Notes: generated by a model not told the origin, from the sequence alone. Positions 19,488 to 29,076 are shown, counted from the first letter of the stretch. The stretch: 64,000 nucleotides of DNA from Paracoccus endophyticus (GCF_003286075.1 NZ_QLUV01000006.1:110135-174134), one strand, 5' to 3'. Numbers and translations: made by a program.

Positions 19488-19715
19488 ATGAACATGAAGC
19501 ACGACTTTCCGCAGACCGACGAAGGCAACGTCGTCTATATCCGCCGCGTCGAAATGGACGCCCTGCCCGCCGAGGTGCGCCAGCAGGCGCAGGGGCTGGA
19601 CTGGCTGTACGCCGTGCACGGCGTCGATGGCGAGCGGCTGGCGCTGGTCGCCGATCGCAAGCTGGCCTTCGTGCTGGCGCGGCAGAACGAGTTGACGCCC
19701 GTCAGCGTCCACTGA
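19488..19715 (+). CDS. DUF1150 family protein
   Basis: 75-residue protein of the DUF1150 family (VVYIRRVEMDALPAEVR, LDWLYAVHGVDGERLALVADRKLAFVLARQ). Members sit directly behind hsp20 in many Rhodobacterales, which suggests a linked stress role; the biochemical function is unknown. ATG at 19488 has GGGGA upstream. An in-frame ATG at 19476 overlaps the hsp20 stop (TAATG) and would add four residues. Its 3' end overlaps the convergent glycosyltransferase gene by 14 bases. Confidence 0.88.
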   Translation: MNMKHDFPQTDEGNVVYIRRVEMDALPAEVRQQAQGLDWLYAVHGVDGERLALVADRKLAFVLARQNELTPVSVH

Positions 19716-20676
19716 GCCCGACTGAGCGCGGCGCAGCGGCCCGGCGCTGCTGCGCCTGCAGATAGGGCAGGACATAACGCTGGCGCATCAGTGCCAGGGC
19801 GGCCCGCTGGACGCGGTACTTGCGCCGCCCCGTCATCAAACCCATGGCCATGCGCCGGTTGCGGTTCAGGACGGACAGGCGCAGCCGCCAGGTCCGGGGC
19901 TGCGGCGGCGGCATCAGCGCCGCGATCCGGTCGGCGTGGAAATGCCAGATGTCGCCCATGGCGACATTGGCGCGCCAGGGTTTGTGGTTCACCACGTAAT
20001 GGGCCACCCGGATGTCGTCCGGCAGGCGCGCCGGCGTCCAGGCGGCCGGGTCGGTGTAGACGTTGAACGAGGGCGGCAGCGCCAGCACCCGGCCGCGGCA
20101 GGCGATGTTGACGGCGGACTGGTCCTCGGACAGCAGGGGCCGGCACGGATCGGACAGCAGCGACAGGCAGGCCGCGGCCGTTCCCTCGCGCCGCCACAGG
20201 GGCAGGTTCATCACCAGCAGCCCCGCATTGACGTAGTCCCCCCGCGCCAGCCCGGTCGAGGCAAGCTCGCGGTCGTCGGGGCTGGGGTCCGGGACCGCGG
20301 CGATCAGGTTGTCGCCCAGGGGCACATCGGCCAGCAGCCCCAGGTCCCCCATTACCGCCATGTCGCAATCCATGTAGACCACCCGCCCCTCGTGCGGCAT
20401 CAGGTCGGGGATGAGCAGCCGCAGAAAGGTGCTGCGGGTCAGATGAGCGCGGGTGACAGGCACGGCGGCAAAGCGGTCTGCGCCGATCTCGATGCGCGAG
20501 ACCTGCACCCCCAGCAACGGACCCAGCGCGTCGATGCGCGCGCGGTTCCCGGCCGAGATGCCCATGTCCAGCACGGTAAAGCGGGCGGCCGGATTGTGCC
20601 AGGCCGCCGAGGCGATCAGCACCAGCACACCGGGGGCGTAATTGTCGTCCGCCCCCGTGACCACGTGCAGCGTCAT
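19702..20676 (-). CDS. Glycosyltransferase family 8 protein
   Basis: 324 residues. A GT-A fold is indicated by the start LHVVTGADDNYAPGVLVLIAS, the metal-binding DxD at about D103/D105 (VVYMDCDMAVMGDL) and the family's late HYVVNHKPW segment. It probably transfers a sugar from a nucleotide donor to an envelope glycan such as LPS core or capsule; donor and acceptor cannot be told. ATG at 20676 overlaps the stop of the upstream glycosyltransferase gene (ATGA), so the two are coupled. Confidence 0.87.
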   Translation of the reverse strand: MTLHVVTGADDNYAPGVLVLIASAAWHNPAARFTVLDMGISAGNRARIDALGPLLGVQVSRIEIGADRFAAVPVTRAHLTRSTFLRLLIPDLMPHEGRVVYMDCDMAVMGDLGLLADVPLGDNLIAAVPDPSPDDRELASTGLARGDYVNAGLLVMNLPLWRREGTAAACLSLLSDPCRPLLSEDQSAVNIACRGRVLALPPSFNVYTDPAAWTPARLPDDIRVAHYVVNHKPWRANVAMGDIWHFHADRIAALMPPPQPRTWRLRLSVLNRNRRMAMGLMTGRRKYRVQRAALALMRQRYVLPYLQAQQRRAAAPRSVGLSGR

Positions 20677-21476
20677 GGCGCGGACCCGGTGCCGGCGTCG
20701 GGGCCTTGCCACGCGCGGCGCAGCCAGCCCACGTCCCCGATGCGGCGATACCAGCGCCCGCCCCGCCCGGCCAGCACCTCGGCCATCTTGGGCGTTCCCG
20801 CGAACAGCACGATGCGCGCCCCGGGGGGCGGGGCCGGGTCGCGCAGCCAGCTTGCCAGCCCCCGCCCCACGCAGTCGTTCTTGAAGCTGACGCACCAGCC
20901 GCGCGGCCAATAGGTTAGCTTGCCCTGCCGGTTCAGGATATCGCTGACCATCTGCTGCTCATGCTCATAGGCGGCCTGCGCGGCGGCCGGGTCGGCCTGG
21001 TAGGTCTCGACCACCTCGGGGTGCGCGCCGATGCGCCAGCGAAAGACCGAAGTGTTGCCGACCATGTGCAGGAATCGGTCGCGTCCGGGGTTGATCCGCC
21101 GCAACGGCTTGGCGCGGAACAGGTCGTCGTCGCGGATGACGCACACCGCGCCCGGGTGATCGAAAAACGGGGCCAGGTTGCCGATGACGACCAGGTCCAG
21201 GTCCAGAAACAGCGCCGTCCCCGCCAGCCCGTGCAGGTCGCGCCCAAACAGCGCCAGCTTGCGCCAGCGGGTGTCGCCTGATCCGGGGGGCAGGCGCAGG
21301 TCAGGCAGCGGCAGCGCCTCGATGCCCGCGTCCAGCCCGGCCGCGTCGTCCGTCAGGCAGATGAACCGATGCGGCCGCGCCAGATGCCGGCGCACGCCGC
21401 GCGCCAGGTTGTTCACATCCGCTGCGCCATAAAGCGTGCCCCATTTCATGCATAGGATCAGCACCGGATCGGACAT
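20673..21476 (-). CDS. Putative glycosyltransferase (GT-A type)
   Basis: 267 residues. The N-terminus (LILCMKWGTLYGAADVNNLARGV), the DLDLVVIGNL segment around residue 92 (a DxD metal site), and NTSVFRW and WCVSFKNDC segments suggest a small GT-A glycosyltransferase. This type is common in rhodobacterial polysaccharide regions. It overlaps the following GT8 gene by 4 bases. Its ATG lies only about 22 bases beyond the strong terminator that follows sat-cysC, so a separate promoter has little room. Confidence 0.78.
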   Translation of the reverse strand: MSDPVLILCMKWGTLYGAADVNNLARGVRRHLARPHRFICLTDDAAGLDAGIEALPLPDLRLPPGSGDTRWRKLALFGRDLHGLAGTALFLDLDLVVIGNLAPFFDHPGAVCVIRDDDLFRAKPLRRINPGRDRFLHMVGNTSVFRWRIGAHPEVVETYQADPAAAQAAYEHEQQMVSDILNRQGKLTYWPRGWCVSFKNDCVGRGLASWLRDPAPPPGARIVLFAGTPKMAEVLAGRGGRWYRRIGDVGWLRRAWQGPDAGTGSAP

Positions 21477-21498
21477 GGGCCGCAGGGCTCCGCAGATG

Positions 21499-21527
21499 AA
21501 AACGCCCCCCGGTGTGACCGGGGGGCG
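21499..21527 (-). terminator. Strong rho-independent terminator after sat-cysC
   Basis: A perfect 11-bp stem (21503-21513 with 21517-21527) with a 3-base loop, followed on the minus strand by TTTT. It begins 25 bases past the sat-cysC stop and ends 22 bases before the next glycosyltransferase start. It is the clearest intrinsic terminator in the window. Confidence 0.85.
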
Positions 21528-21551
21528 CGGGGAAAGTCAATCGGCGGCCGC

Positions 21552-23264
21552 TTACGACAGCCCGATCAGGCCCATCTGTTCCAGCTTCAGCAGCACCTGC
21601 TGGGCGGCGTAATCGACGTCCACGCCCTCGGTCTGGACGCGCAGCTCGGGCGTCTGCGGCTCCTCGTAGGGGTCCGAGATGCCGGTGAACTCCTTGATCT
21701 TGCCCTCGCGCGCCAGCTTGTACAGGCCCTTGCGGTCACGCCGCTCGCATTCCTCGAGCGTGGTCGCGACATGCACCTCGACGAAGGCGCCGAACTGCTC
21801 GATCATCTCGCGCACGGCCCGGCGGGTGGCGGTATAGGGCGCGATCGGCGCGCAGATCGCGATGCCGCCGTTCTTGGTGATCTCGGACGCGACATAGCCG
21901 ATGCGCTTGATGTTGATGTCGCGGTGTTCCTTGGAAAAGCCCAGTTCCGACGACAGGTGCTTGCGCACCACGTCCCCGTCCAGCAGCGTCACGGGGCGGC
22001 CGCCCATCTCCATCAGCTTGACCATCAGCGCGTTGGCGATCGTGGACTTGCCCGACCCCGACAGGCCGGTGAAGAACACGGTGAAGCCCTGCTTGTGGCG
22101 CGGGGGCGAGGTGCGGCGCAGCTGCGTCACCACCTCGGGGAAGCTGAACCATTCCGGGATCTCAAGCCCTTCGCGCAGGCGGCGGCGCAGTTCGGTGCCC
22201 GAGATGTCCAGGATGGTCGCGCCCGGCTCGACCTCGTCGCGCGGCTCGTACTGGGCGCGTTCCTGCACGAAGACCATCTGCTTGAAATCGACCATCTCGA
22301 TGCCGATCTCGTCCTGGTGCTGGCGGAACAGCTCCTGCGCGGCATAGGGATCGTAGAAGTCCTGGCCCTGGCTGTTCTTGCCCGGCCCGGCATGATCCCG
22401 GCCGACGATCATGTGGGTCAGACCGTGGTTGCGGCGGATGATGCCGTGCCACACCGCCTCGCGCGGGCCGGCCATGCGCATCGCCAGGTTCAGCAGCGAC
22501 AGATGGGTTGTCGCCTGCGGATACTTGTCCAGCACCGCCTCGTAGCAGCGGACGCGGGTGAAATGGTCCACGTCGCCGGGCTTGGTCATGCCGACAACCG
22601 GATGGATCAGCAGGTTGGCCTGCGCCTCGCGCGCGGCACGGAAGGTCAGCTCCTGGTGGGCGCGGTGCAGCGGGTTGCGGGTCTGGAACGCCACGATGCG
22701 GCGCCAGCCCAGCTTGCGGAAATAGGCGCGCAGCTCGTTGGGCGTGTCGCGGCGGCCGCGGAAATCGTAATGCGTCGGCGGCTGGAGGCCGGTGATCGGC
22801 CCGCCCAGATAGACCGGACCCGCGACATTGTGCAGATAGTTCACGGCCGGATGGGCCAGATCGTCGGCGCCGAAGACCTTTTCGGCCTCGCGCTGCTTGT
22901 TCGGCGTCCAGCGGTCCGTGACCGACATGATGGCCAGGATCACGCCTTCCTGGTCGCGCAGCGCGATGTCGGTGCCCGGCTCAACCCCGTCGGCGAACGC
23001 CTGGGTCACGTCCAGGGTGATCGGCATCGGCCACAGCGCGCCCGAGGCCAGGTGCAGGTCCTCGACCACGCTGTCGTAGTCGGCCTCGGTCAGAAAGCCC
23101 TTCAACGGATGGAAGCCGCCGTTCATCAGCAGTTCCAGATCGCAGATCTGACGCGCCGTCAGATCCCAGGACGGCATGTTGCCCGCCTCGACCTTCAGCT
23201 TCTGCGCCGAATCGGCGTTGACATAAAGTTCCGGGATCGGCGCAAGGTTCGGCTGCTGCATCAT
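21552..23264 (-). CDS. Bifunctional sulfate adenylyltransferase / APS kinase
   Basis: A Sat-CysC fusion of 570 residues that makes APS and then PAPS from sulfate and ATP. Residues ~1-385 form the ATP sulfurylase, with TRNPLHRAHQEL (HxxH-type site) and VGRDHAGPG. Residues ~390-565 form the APS kinase, with the P-loop GLSGSGKST near 400-408, the DGDVVRKHL segment, and FTGISDPYEEP. The start is ATG at 23264 (MMQQPNLAPIPELYV). It lies 133 bases downstream of trxB on the same strand. The product feeds sulfate assimilation and any sulfotransferases. Confidence 0.95.
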   Translation of the reverse strand: MMQQPNLAPIPELYVNADSAQKLKVEAGNMPSWDLTARQICDLELLMNGGFHPLKGFLTEADYDSVVEDLHLASGALWPMPITLDVTQAFADGVEPGTDIALRDQEGVILAIMSVTDRWTPNKQREAEKVFGADDLAHPAVNYLHNVAGPVYLGGPITGLQPPTHYDFRGRRDTPNELRAYFRKLGWRRIVAFQTRNPLHRAHQELTFRAAREAQANLLIHPVVGMTKPGDVDHFTRVRCYEAVLDKYPQATTHLSLLNLAMRMAGPREAVWHGIIRRNHGLTHMIVGRDHAGPGKNSQGQDFYDPYAAQELFRQHQDEIGIEMVDFKQMVFVQERAQYEPRDEVEPGATILDISGTELRRRLREGLEIPEWFSFPEVVTQLRRTSPPRHKQGFTVFFTGLSGSGKSTIANALMVKLMEMGGRPVTLLDGDVVRKHLSSELGFSKEHRDINIKRIGYVASEITKNGGIAICAPIAPYTATRRAVREMIEQFGAFVEVHVATTLEECERRDRKGLYKLAREGKIKEFTGISDPYEEPQTPELRVQTEGVDVDYAAQQVLLKLEQMGLIGLS

Positions 23265-23372
23265 CTGCCCACTGACTGTTCATGACATCACGCCAGGTGC
23301 CAAGGCGCAGGCCGGGCACGGCTGCCGGCCCCTTATCGGCCCTGCCGGTCCCCTGCAACCATAGCGGGCGGG

Positions 23373-23393
23373 AAAAGACTGCTGCGTTGCAGC
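23373..23393 (-). terminator. Weak terminator candidate after trxB
   Basis: On the minus strand GCTGC-AAC-GCAGC (5-bp stem) is followed by AGTC and TTTT, starting 4 bases past the trxB stop. The stem is short, so termination would be partial. Confidence 0.35.
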
Positions 23394-23397
23394 GAGG

Positions 23398-24393
23398 TCA
23401 ACGCTCGGCCAGTCCCTGCGCCGCCAGCCAGTGTTCGGCGTCCAGCGCCGCCATGCAGCCCATGCCCGCGCTGGTGATCGCCTGGCGATAGGTGTCGTCG
23501 GTCAGGTCGCCCGCCGCGAAGACGCCGGGGACCGAGGTGCGGGTGCTGCCCGGCTCGACCTGGACATAGCCGCCGTCGCGCAACGCGACCTGACCCTTGA
23601 CCAGCTCGGATGCGGGCGTATGGCCGATGGCGATGAACACGCCGTCGGCCGGGATCGGCCGGACGCTGCCGTCCGTGGTGGACCGCAGCACCGCGCCGGT
23701 GACGCCCAGCGGGTTGTCGTCGCCGGTGATCTCGACGACCTCGTGGTTCCACAGCACCTCGACCTTGGGATGGCGGAACAGCCGGTCCTGCAGGATGCGT
23801 TCGGCGCGCAGGCTGTCCCGGCGATGGACCAGCGTGACCTTGCTGGCGAAATTGGTCAGGAACAGCGCCTCCTCGACCGCGGTGTTGCCGCCGCCGATGA
23901 CCAGAACCTCTTTTCCGCGATAGAAGAAGCCGTCGCAGGTGGCGCAGGCGCTGACGCCAAAGCCCTGGAACCGCGCCTCGCTGGGCAGGCCCAGCCAGCG
24001 CGCCTGCGCCCCGGTCGCCAGAATCACCGCGTCCGCCGTCAGGCGCGCGCCGCTGTCGCATTCCACAAGGAAGGGACGCCGCGACAGGTCAAGGCGCGTC
24101 ACGGTGTCGGTCACGACCTCGGCCCCCATGGCGCGGGCGTGCGCCTCCATCCGCACCATCAGGTCGGGGCCTTGCACTTCGGTGTCGCCCGGCCAGTTCT
24201 CGACCTCGGTCGTGATGGTCAGCTGGCCGCCGGGCTGCATCCCCTGGATCAGCCGCGGCTTCAGCATCGCGCGCGCGGCATAGATCGCCGCCGTGTATCC
24301 CGCAGGGCCGGAGCCGATGATGAGCAGGCGCAGATGCTCGGGCACGGGCGTGGTTGCGTCCGGGGCAAAGGGGGGGGCGGTCGGGGCGGACAT
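23398..24393 (-). CDS. trxB: Thioredoxin-disulfide reductase
   Basis: FAD enzyme that reduces thioredoxin with NADPH. The 331 residues show the FAD-binding GSGPAGYTAAIYAARA, the redox-active CATC (about C150/C153, in SACATCDGFF), the NADPH site VIGGGNTAVEEAL, and the C-terminal FAD segment VFAAGDLTDDTYRQA. The N-terminus is ~25 residues longer than in E. coli. ATG at 24393. Divergent from the DUF2243 gene; an Lrp-type regulator lies just beyond it. Confidence 0.96.
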   Translation of the reverse strand: MSAPTAPPFAPDATTPVPEHLRLLIIGSGPAGYTAAIYAARAMLKPRLIQGMQPGGQLTITTEVENWPGDTEVQGPDLMVRMEAHARAMGAEVVTDTVTRLDLSRRPFLVECDSGARLTADAVILATGAQARWLGLPSEARFQGFGVSACATCDGFFYRGKEVLVIGGGNTAVEEALFLTNFASKVTLVHRRDSLRAERILQDRLFRHPKVEVLWNHEVVEITGDDNPLGVTGAVLRSTTDGSVRPIPADGVFIAIGHTPASELVKGQVALRDGGYVQVEPGSTRTSVPGVFAAGDLTDDTYRQAITSAGMGCMAALDAEHWLAAQGLAER

Positions 24394-24569
24394 GGCAGGC
24401 CTTTCAGATCGGTCGGCGCATCAGGTATGCCACCGGACAGCCCGTCGCAATGGCCGGGGATCGCCCGCCACGGCAGCCGGCCTGGCAGCCCCCGCGCGCG
24501 ATGAGGCTTGCCTTGCGCTGAGGGCGGCGGAAAAATGGGGGACGACCTGCACAGCTGAAGGGACACGTC

Positions 24570-25088
24570 ATGGCGTCTGCGCTTTCCGACACGACCTCGG
24601 ACCCGCCGCATTTCCCCGTGTCGGCGGGGATCCTGTTCGGCCTGGGGCTGGGCGGGTTCTTCGACGGGATCGTGCTGCACCAGATCCTGCAATGGCACCA
24701 CATGCTGACCAGCGCGGGCTTTCCGCCCGACAGCGTGCCCAACCTCAAGGTGAACACGCTTGCCGACGGGCTGTTTCATGCGACGACCTATGTCTTTGTC
24801 GGGCTGGGCCTCGTGGTCCTGTGGCGGCAGGCGCGCCGGCGGCACCTGCGCTGGTCGGGCAAGCTGCTGGCCGGCTCGATGCTGATGGGCTTTGGCCTGT
24901 TCAACCTGGTCGAGGGCACGATCAGCCACCAGCTGCTGGGCATCCACCACGTCAACGAGACGGTGCCCCCCGCCCAGTGGATCTGGTGGGACCTGGGCTT
25001 TCTGGTCTGGGGCGCGGCCATGCTGCTGGGGGGATGGGCGCTGCTGCGGGCGGGCCGGGACCAGACCCCGGCCGAGGGGAGGCGCTGA
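24570..25088 (+). CDS. DUF2243 membrane protein
   Basis: 172 residues with four likely membrane segments. The family signature is clear: an early FFDGIVLHQILQWHHML followed by LADGLFHATTYVFVGLGLVVLW and a late IHHVNETVP. Several conserved His residues sit in or beside the membrane segments, which could bind metal or haem (inference). Function unknown. ATG with GAAGGGA upstream. Confidence 0.88.
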   Translation: MASALSDTTSDPPHFPVSAGILFGLGLGGFFDGIVLHQILQWHHMLTSAGFPPDSVPNLKVNTLADGLFHATTYVFVGLGLVVLWRQARRRHLRWSGKLLAGSMLMGFGLFNLVEGTISHQLLGIHHVNETVPPAQWIWWDLGFLVWGAAMLLGGWALLRAGRDQTPAEGRR

Positions 25089-25165
25089 CCCGGGTGTGGC
25101 GAAAGAATATTGCGCCTGCCCTGCCGCCTCGGTAAGGAACCGTCGGAACGACGGCAGAGGACAGC

Positions 25166-25654
25166 ATGGCGGGGAACAGACTCGACGATATTGACCGCCG
25201 CATCCTGGCCGAACTGCAATCCGACGGGCGCATGACCAACGTCGAACTGGCGCGCCGGGTCGGCATCTCGGCCCCGCCCTGCCTGCGCCGCGTCCGCACG
25301 CTGGAGGAGGCGGGCTATATCCGCGGCTATCACGCCGACATCGACCCGCGCGAACTGGGGTTCGAGGTGCAGGTCTTTGCCATGGTCCGCCTGCACAGCC
25401 AGTCCGAGCGCGACCTGACCGCGTTCGAGAACCGCGCCCGCGGCTGGGCGCTGGTGCGCGAATGCCACATGCTGAATGGCGAGATCGACTTCATCCTGAA
25501 ATGCGTGGCCCCCGACCTGTCCACCTTTCAGCGCTTTCTGACCGACCAGCTGACCGCCGCCGACAACGTGGCCAGCGTCAAGACCAGCTTGGTGATCCGC
25601 TGCGCCAAGGACGAGCCGGGCGTGCCCTTCGACGTGATCGAGGCGCGCGGCTGA
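25166..25654 (+). CDS. Lrp/AsnC family transcriptional regulator
   Basis: 162 residues: an N-terminal winged helix-turn-helix (LDDIDRRILAELQSDGRMTNVELARRVGISAPP) and a C-terminal RAM ligand-binding domain. ATG with AGAGGA upstream. Its location beside trxB and DUF2243 suggests local control, but the effector is unknown. An 8-bp inverted repeat (25654-25661 with 25697-25704) spans the gap to the convergent pgeF stop and may end transcription on either strand. Confidence 0.92.
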   Translation: MAGNRLDDIDRRILAELQSDGRMTNVELARRVGISAPPCLRRVRTLEEAGYIRGYHADIDPRELGFEVQVFAMVRLHSQSERDLTAFENRARGWALVRECHMLNGEIDFILKCVAPDLSTFQRFLTDQLTAADNVASVKTSLVIRCAKDEPGVPFDVIEARG

Positions 25655-25713
25655 CGGCCGGAGCCGTGGTCTTCCTGCCATGAGGATCCGGGCCGCCCGG
25701 CCGTCCCAGGTGC

Positions 25714-26478
25714 CTAGAGCGTGATGGCCGAGATCAGCCGGCCATAGTCGGCCTGCCCCTGGTGGGTGGATCGGCGATAGGAAAAGAAGCGGTCGGGGTC
25801 CGAATAGGTGCAGTGGCCCGACCACTCGGCCTCGACCCCCAGTTCGCGCAGTCGGTGCAGGCCAAAGCCCGGCAGGTCGAACATGGGCCGCCCGTTCGGC
25901 CCGCCGGCGAAAAAACGCCCGGCGTCCGGGTCCTCGGCCAGAAAGCGGTCCATGAAGTCGTCGCCGACCTCGTAGGCGCGCTGGCTGATGCAGGGGCCGA
26001 TCACGGCGCGGATGTTGTCCGCGCCAAGGTCGCGCATCGCCGCCACGGTGGCGTCCAGGATGCCGTCCAGCGTCCCCTTCCAGCCGGCATGGGCCGCGCC
26101 GATCACCCCCGCCTGCGGGTCGGCCAGCAGCACGGGCTGGCAATCGGCGGCCAGCACCGCGATGGCGACGCCGTGCACGGCGGTGACGATGGCGTCCGCC
26201 TCGGTCCGGCAGATCGCGGCCGGGTCATCGCCGGGATGCAGGGTCAGCGCGCGTGCGGAATGGGTCTGGTGGACCGTCGCCAGGCGGTCGGGCGCGACGC
26301 CCATGGCCTCGGCGACGCGGGCGCGGTTCACCGCGACGATCCCGGCCTGGTCCGACGATCCGCGCCCGCAGTTCAGCCCCGCGAACAGCCCCGACGAGGC
26401 CCCGCCCTTGCGGGTGAAGAACCCGTGGCGCAGCGGCGCCAGCAGCGGGTGCGTCAGGACTTGCAGGGTTGTCTGCAT
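25714..26478 (-). CDS. pgeF: Multicopper-like polyphenol oxidase (PgeF/YfiH family)
   Basis: 254 residues of the Cu-oxidase_4/YfiH family. Conserved zinc-site and core segments are NCGRGSSD, TVHQTHSARAL, HAGWKGTLDGILD and AVIGPCISQRAYEVGDDF. Known members act as purine nucleoside phosphorylase/adenosine deaminase or in editing peptidoglycan precursors. ATG at 26478 is chosen over an upstream extension with no family similarity. Last gene of lgt-midA-pgeF; 65 bases separate it from midA. Confidence 0.9.
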   Translation of the reverse strand: MQTTLQVLTHPLLAPLRHGFFTRKGGASSGLFAGLNCGRGSSDQAGIVAVNRARVAEAMGVAPDRLATVHQTHSARALTLHPGDDPAAICRTEADAIVTAVHGVAIAVLAADCQPVLLADPQAGVIGAAHAGWKGTLDGILDATVAAMRDLGADNIRAVIGPCISQRAYEVGDDFMDRFLAEDPDAGRFFAGGPNGRPMFDLPGFGLHRLRELGVEAEWSGHCTYSDPDRFFSYRRSTHQGQADYGRLISAITL

Positions 26479-26543
26479 GGTCGGAAACTCATGTTCTGGG
26501 CGCGGCGGTGCAGGCAGGGATGCCGCGGATCGTGGCGGCAGGA

Positions 26544-27620
26544 TCAGGCATCGGGCGGGCGGCACTGGGCCGGGACAGGCAACGCCAGTGCCGAAAAGCC
26601 GGGCGGCGGCGGCGCGGGACGAGGCCAGACAGCCATCGCCTTGAACAACTGTCCCATCCGGGCCGGATGGGTCAAGCGCTCAAGCGCCTCGGCCGCGCCG
26701 GCATCGCCGGCGGCGGCCAGCCGGGCGGCCCGATGCGCCATGCCCAGGCCCAGCAGCCAGTCGCCCTGCGCCACCGGGGCCGAGACGGCCGCCCCCGCAG
26801 CCAGCGCCGCCGCGGCCAGCGGGGCAAAATCGACATGCGCGGTCAGGTCGGCCTGTCCCGGATGGGCCAGCGGATCGACAGGGGCGTGAGCGCGCAACGC
26901 CTGAAAGCTGTCGCCGCGGCCGTCCCAGGTGCCATAGTCGATCAGGATGGCCGCCCCCCCGTGCCGCGCGATACGTCCGGCAAGGGCCGTGACGATCGGG
27001 GGCGCCTCGGGGCAGATCTCGACGACCTCGCCATCGCGCGCCACGCGGTCCAGCGCGACGGGCGGGCCCAGCGCAAGCGCCAGACGGTCCCCGGCGACGA
27101 CGACCATGCGCTCGGCCCAGCCGCCGGGAACGCGCTGGAACTGCCGGATCGGCAGCGCGTCAAAGAACTCGTTTGCAATCAGGAACAAGGGATTGTCCGG
27201 CAGGTCCGAGACGCTGTCGAGATGAACGACCGCGCCCAGCCGGTCGCGCTGGACCTGCCGCAGATGGGCCGACGCCTCGACCAGCACGACCTGGGCGGCC
27301 TCGGCAAAGCCCGGAACGCCGCGCGTCGCGCGCAGGATGTCGGCCATCAGCGTGCCCCGCCCCGGTCCCAGCTCGGCCAGGGTGAACGGCGCGGGCGCAC
27401 CCTGGTCCAGCCACGCCTGGGCGAGCGCCAGCCCCACCATCTCGCCGAACATCTGGCTGATTTCCGGTGCGGTGGTGAAATCGCCGTCCCGCCCGAACGG
27501 GTCGCGGGTCGAATAGTAGCCGTGCGCCGGGTGCAGCAGGCACAATCGCATGTAGTCGTCCAGGCGCATCGGCCCCTCGGCCGCGATCCGGCCGGCGATC
27601 AGGCGGCCCAGCGGCGTCAC
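26544..27620 (-). CDS. SAM-dependent methyltransferase, MidA/NDUFAF7 family
   Basis: 358 residues. It begins [24 protein letters not shown] and carries [27 protein letters not shown] and the SAM motif [15 protein letters not shown]. Mitochondrial homologues methylate an arginine of complex I subunit NDUFS2, so a role in NADH dehydrogenase assembly is plausible. The start is GTG at 27620, overlapping the lgt stop (GTGA), which fixes the start and implies coupling. The frame stays open far upstream over lgt, but that part is not coding. Confidence 0.9.
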   Translation of the reverse strand: MTPLGRLIAGRIAAEGPMRLDDYMRLCLLHPAHGYYSTRDPFGRDGDFTTAPEISQMFGEMVGLALAQAWLDQGAPAPFTLAELGPGRGTLMADILRATRGVPGFAEAAQVVLVEASAHLRQVQRDRLGAVVHLDSVSDLPDNPLFLIANEFFDALPIRQFQRVPGGWAERMVVVAGDRLALALGPPVALDRVARDGEVVEICPEAPPIVTALAGRIARHGGAAILIDYGTWDGRGDSFQALRAHAPVDPLAHPGQADLTAHVDFAPLAAAALAAGAAVSAPVAQGDWLLGLGMAHRAARLAAAGDAGAAEALERLTHPARMGQLFKAMAVWPRPAPPPPGFSALALPVPAQCRPPDA

Positions 27621-28498
27621 GGCAGGGCGGCCACGCGCCGGCGGGCGCGCAGCACGAAGGCCAGCCCGACCAGGATCATCGGCAGCGACAGCAGTTGTCC
27701 CATCGTCAGCCCCCAGACAGGCCCGCCGACGACATGGCCCCAGGGGTTGCCCGCCGCCACGAACTGCGCGTCGGCCTGGCGGAAGAACTCGACGACAAAG
27801 CGGGCAAGCCCGTAGCCGGCCAGAAACAGCCCCATCGCCATCCCCGGACGGCGCAAGCCCCCGCGGCGCACCAGCCACAGCAGCGCAAGGCCCAGCAGGA
27901 TGCCCTCCATCCCCGCCTCGTACAGCTGGCTGGGATGGCGGGCGCAGGGGCCGACGACGCCGGGACAGGTCTGCGCCGCCTCGCCCGGAAAGACCACGCC
28001 CCAGGGCAGGGTCGTCGGGCGGCCCCACAGCTCGGCGTTGATGAAGTTGGCGATGCGGCCGAGAAACAGCCCCAGCGGCGTCGCCACGGCCAGTGCATCG
28101 GCCAGCCGCAGGGGCGCGATGCCGTTGCGCCGCGCGAACAGCCAAGCGGCGACCACGACCCCCAGGAACCCGCCGTGAAAGGACATGCCCCCCTGCCACA
28201 GGATCGGGATCTGCCCGGGGTTGGCCAGGTAATAGGCCGGTTCATAGAACAGCACGAACCCGAGGCGCCCCCCCAGCACCACCCCGGCGACGATCCAGGT
28301 CAGCAGCTCCTCGACCCGCTCGGGCGCCATGGGTGCGGTCCCGCCCCACAGGCCGGGGCGGCGCATCAGCGCGACGATGATCCGCCAGCCGCCGATCAGC
28401 CCGACCAGATAGGCCATCGCGTACCAGCGCAGCGCAAAGTCGCGCCCGAACAGCGTGATGGTGAAGATGTCGGGGGAAATGTCGGGGAAAGGGATCAT
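27617..28498 (-). CDS. lgt: Prolipoprotein diacylglyceryl transferase
   Basis: Inner-membrane enzyme that attaches diacylglycerol to the lipobox Cys of prolipoproteins, including the lipoproteins in this window. The 293 residues have about seven membrane segments and the Lgt signature ([16 protein letters not shown]), with conserved [10 protein letters not shown] and [11 protein letters not shown] at 28498 follows GAGGAA. First gene of lgt-midA-pgeF. Confidence 0.96.
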   Translation of the reverse strand: MIPFPDISPDIFTITLFGRDFALRWYAMAYLVGLIGGWRIIVALMRRPGLWGGTAPMAPERVEELLTWIVAGVVLGGRLGFVLFYEPAYYLANPGQIPILWQGGMSFHGGFLGVVVAAWLFARRNGIAPLRLADALAVATPLGLFLGRIANFINAELWGRPTTLPWGVVFPGEAAQTCPGVVGPCARHPSQLYEAGMEGILLGLALLWLVRRGGLRRPGMAMGLFLAGYGLARFVVEFFRQADAQFVAAGNPWGHVVGGPVWGLTMGQLLSLPMILVGLAFVLRARRRVAALP

Positions 28499-28560
28499 CG
28501 GTTCCTCGCGGGTCGGGCGCAGGCTTGGCGGCGCGGCGCCGGGGTGTCAACCGCGAGACA

Positions 28561-28589
28561 TTGAAGCACCCCGCCGCCCGCGCCATATT
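28561..28589 (+). promoter_or_regulatory. Sigma-70-type promoter for ubiK
   Basis: TTGAAG (28561-28566) and CATATT (28584-28589) with a 17-base spacer, ending 28 bases before the ubiK ATG. This is one of the better hexamer pairs in the window. Confidence 0.5.
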
Positions 28590-28617
28590 GGCGGCAACGG
28601 ACGCGAAAGGACCGCCC

Positions 28618-29049
28618 ATGACCAGCACCGGACCCAACCGCTTTTTCGACGACATGTCCCGCCTGATGACCAACGCCATGGGCGTGGCACAGGGCGCCAA
28701 GGACGAGGCCGAGACCGCCTTCAAGGGATGGATCGACCGCTGGCTGGCCGAACGCGACTTCGTCACCCGCGAAGAGTTCGAGGCGGTGCGCGAGATGGCG
28801 ATCAAGGCACGGACCGAAAACGCCGAACTGCGCGCGCTGATCGGGGCGATGCGCGGCACCGCCGAGCCCTCGGCCGGGGTGGCGACGACCGAAGGCCAGC
28901 CGCCCGAGGCGCCGCATGTGAGCGAGACCGACGCACCCGCCGGCGACATGACCGCCCCCGAAGTGGCCGGCGATCCCCCCGCAGAGGCGCCGCACGTCAG
29001 CCAGGCCGATGCCCCGCCCACGGACATGAGCCCCCCCGACAAGGGCTGA
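28618..29049 (+). CDS. UbiK/BMFP family ubiquinone accessory factor
   Basis: 143 residues. The first ~80 (NRFFDDMSRLMTNAMG, FVTREEFEAVREMAIKARTENAELRALI) form the helical membrane-fusogenic domain of the YqiC/UbiK family. Characterised members assist the ubiquinone-synthesis complex. The remaining ~60 residues are acidic, Pro-rich and include a repeated EAPHVS element. ATG at 28618 with AAAGGA upstream. ubiE and ubiB lie 5 kb away. Confidence 0.82.
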   Translation: MTSTGPNRFFDDMSRLMTNAMGVAQGAKDEAETAFKGWIDRWLAERDFVTREEFEAVREMAIKARTENAELRALIGAMRGTAEPSAGVATTEGQPPEAPHVSETDAPAGDMTAPEVAGDPPAEAPHVSQADAPPTDMSPPDKG

Positions 29050-29076
29050 CAGCGCGTTCCGCGCAAGGGCGCGGGA

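Noticed and set aside
19702..23264. Sulfated-polysaccharide island made of Sat-CysC plus two glycosyltransferases
   Set aside because: No sulfotransferase or polysaccharide export gene is present, and a strong terminator separates the genes; Sat-CysC is explained by general sulfate assimilation.
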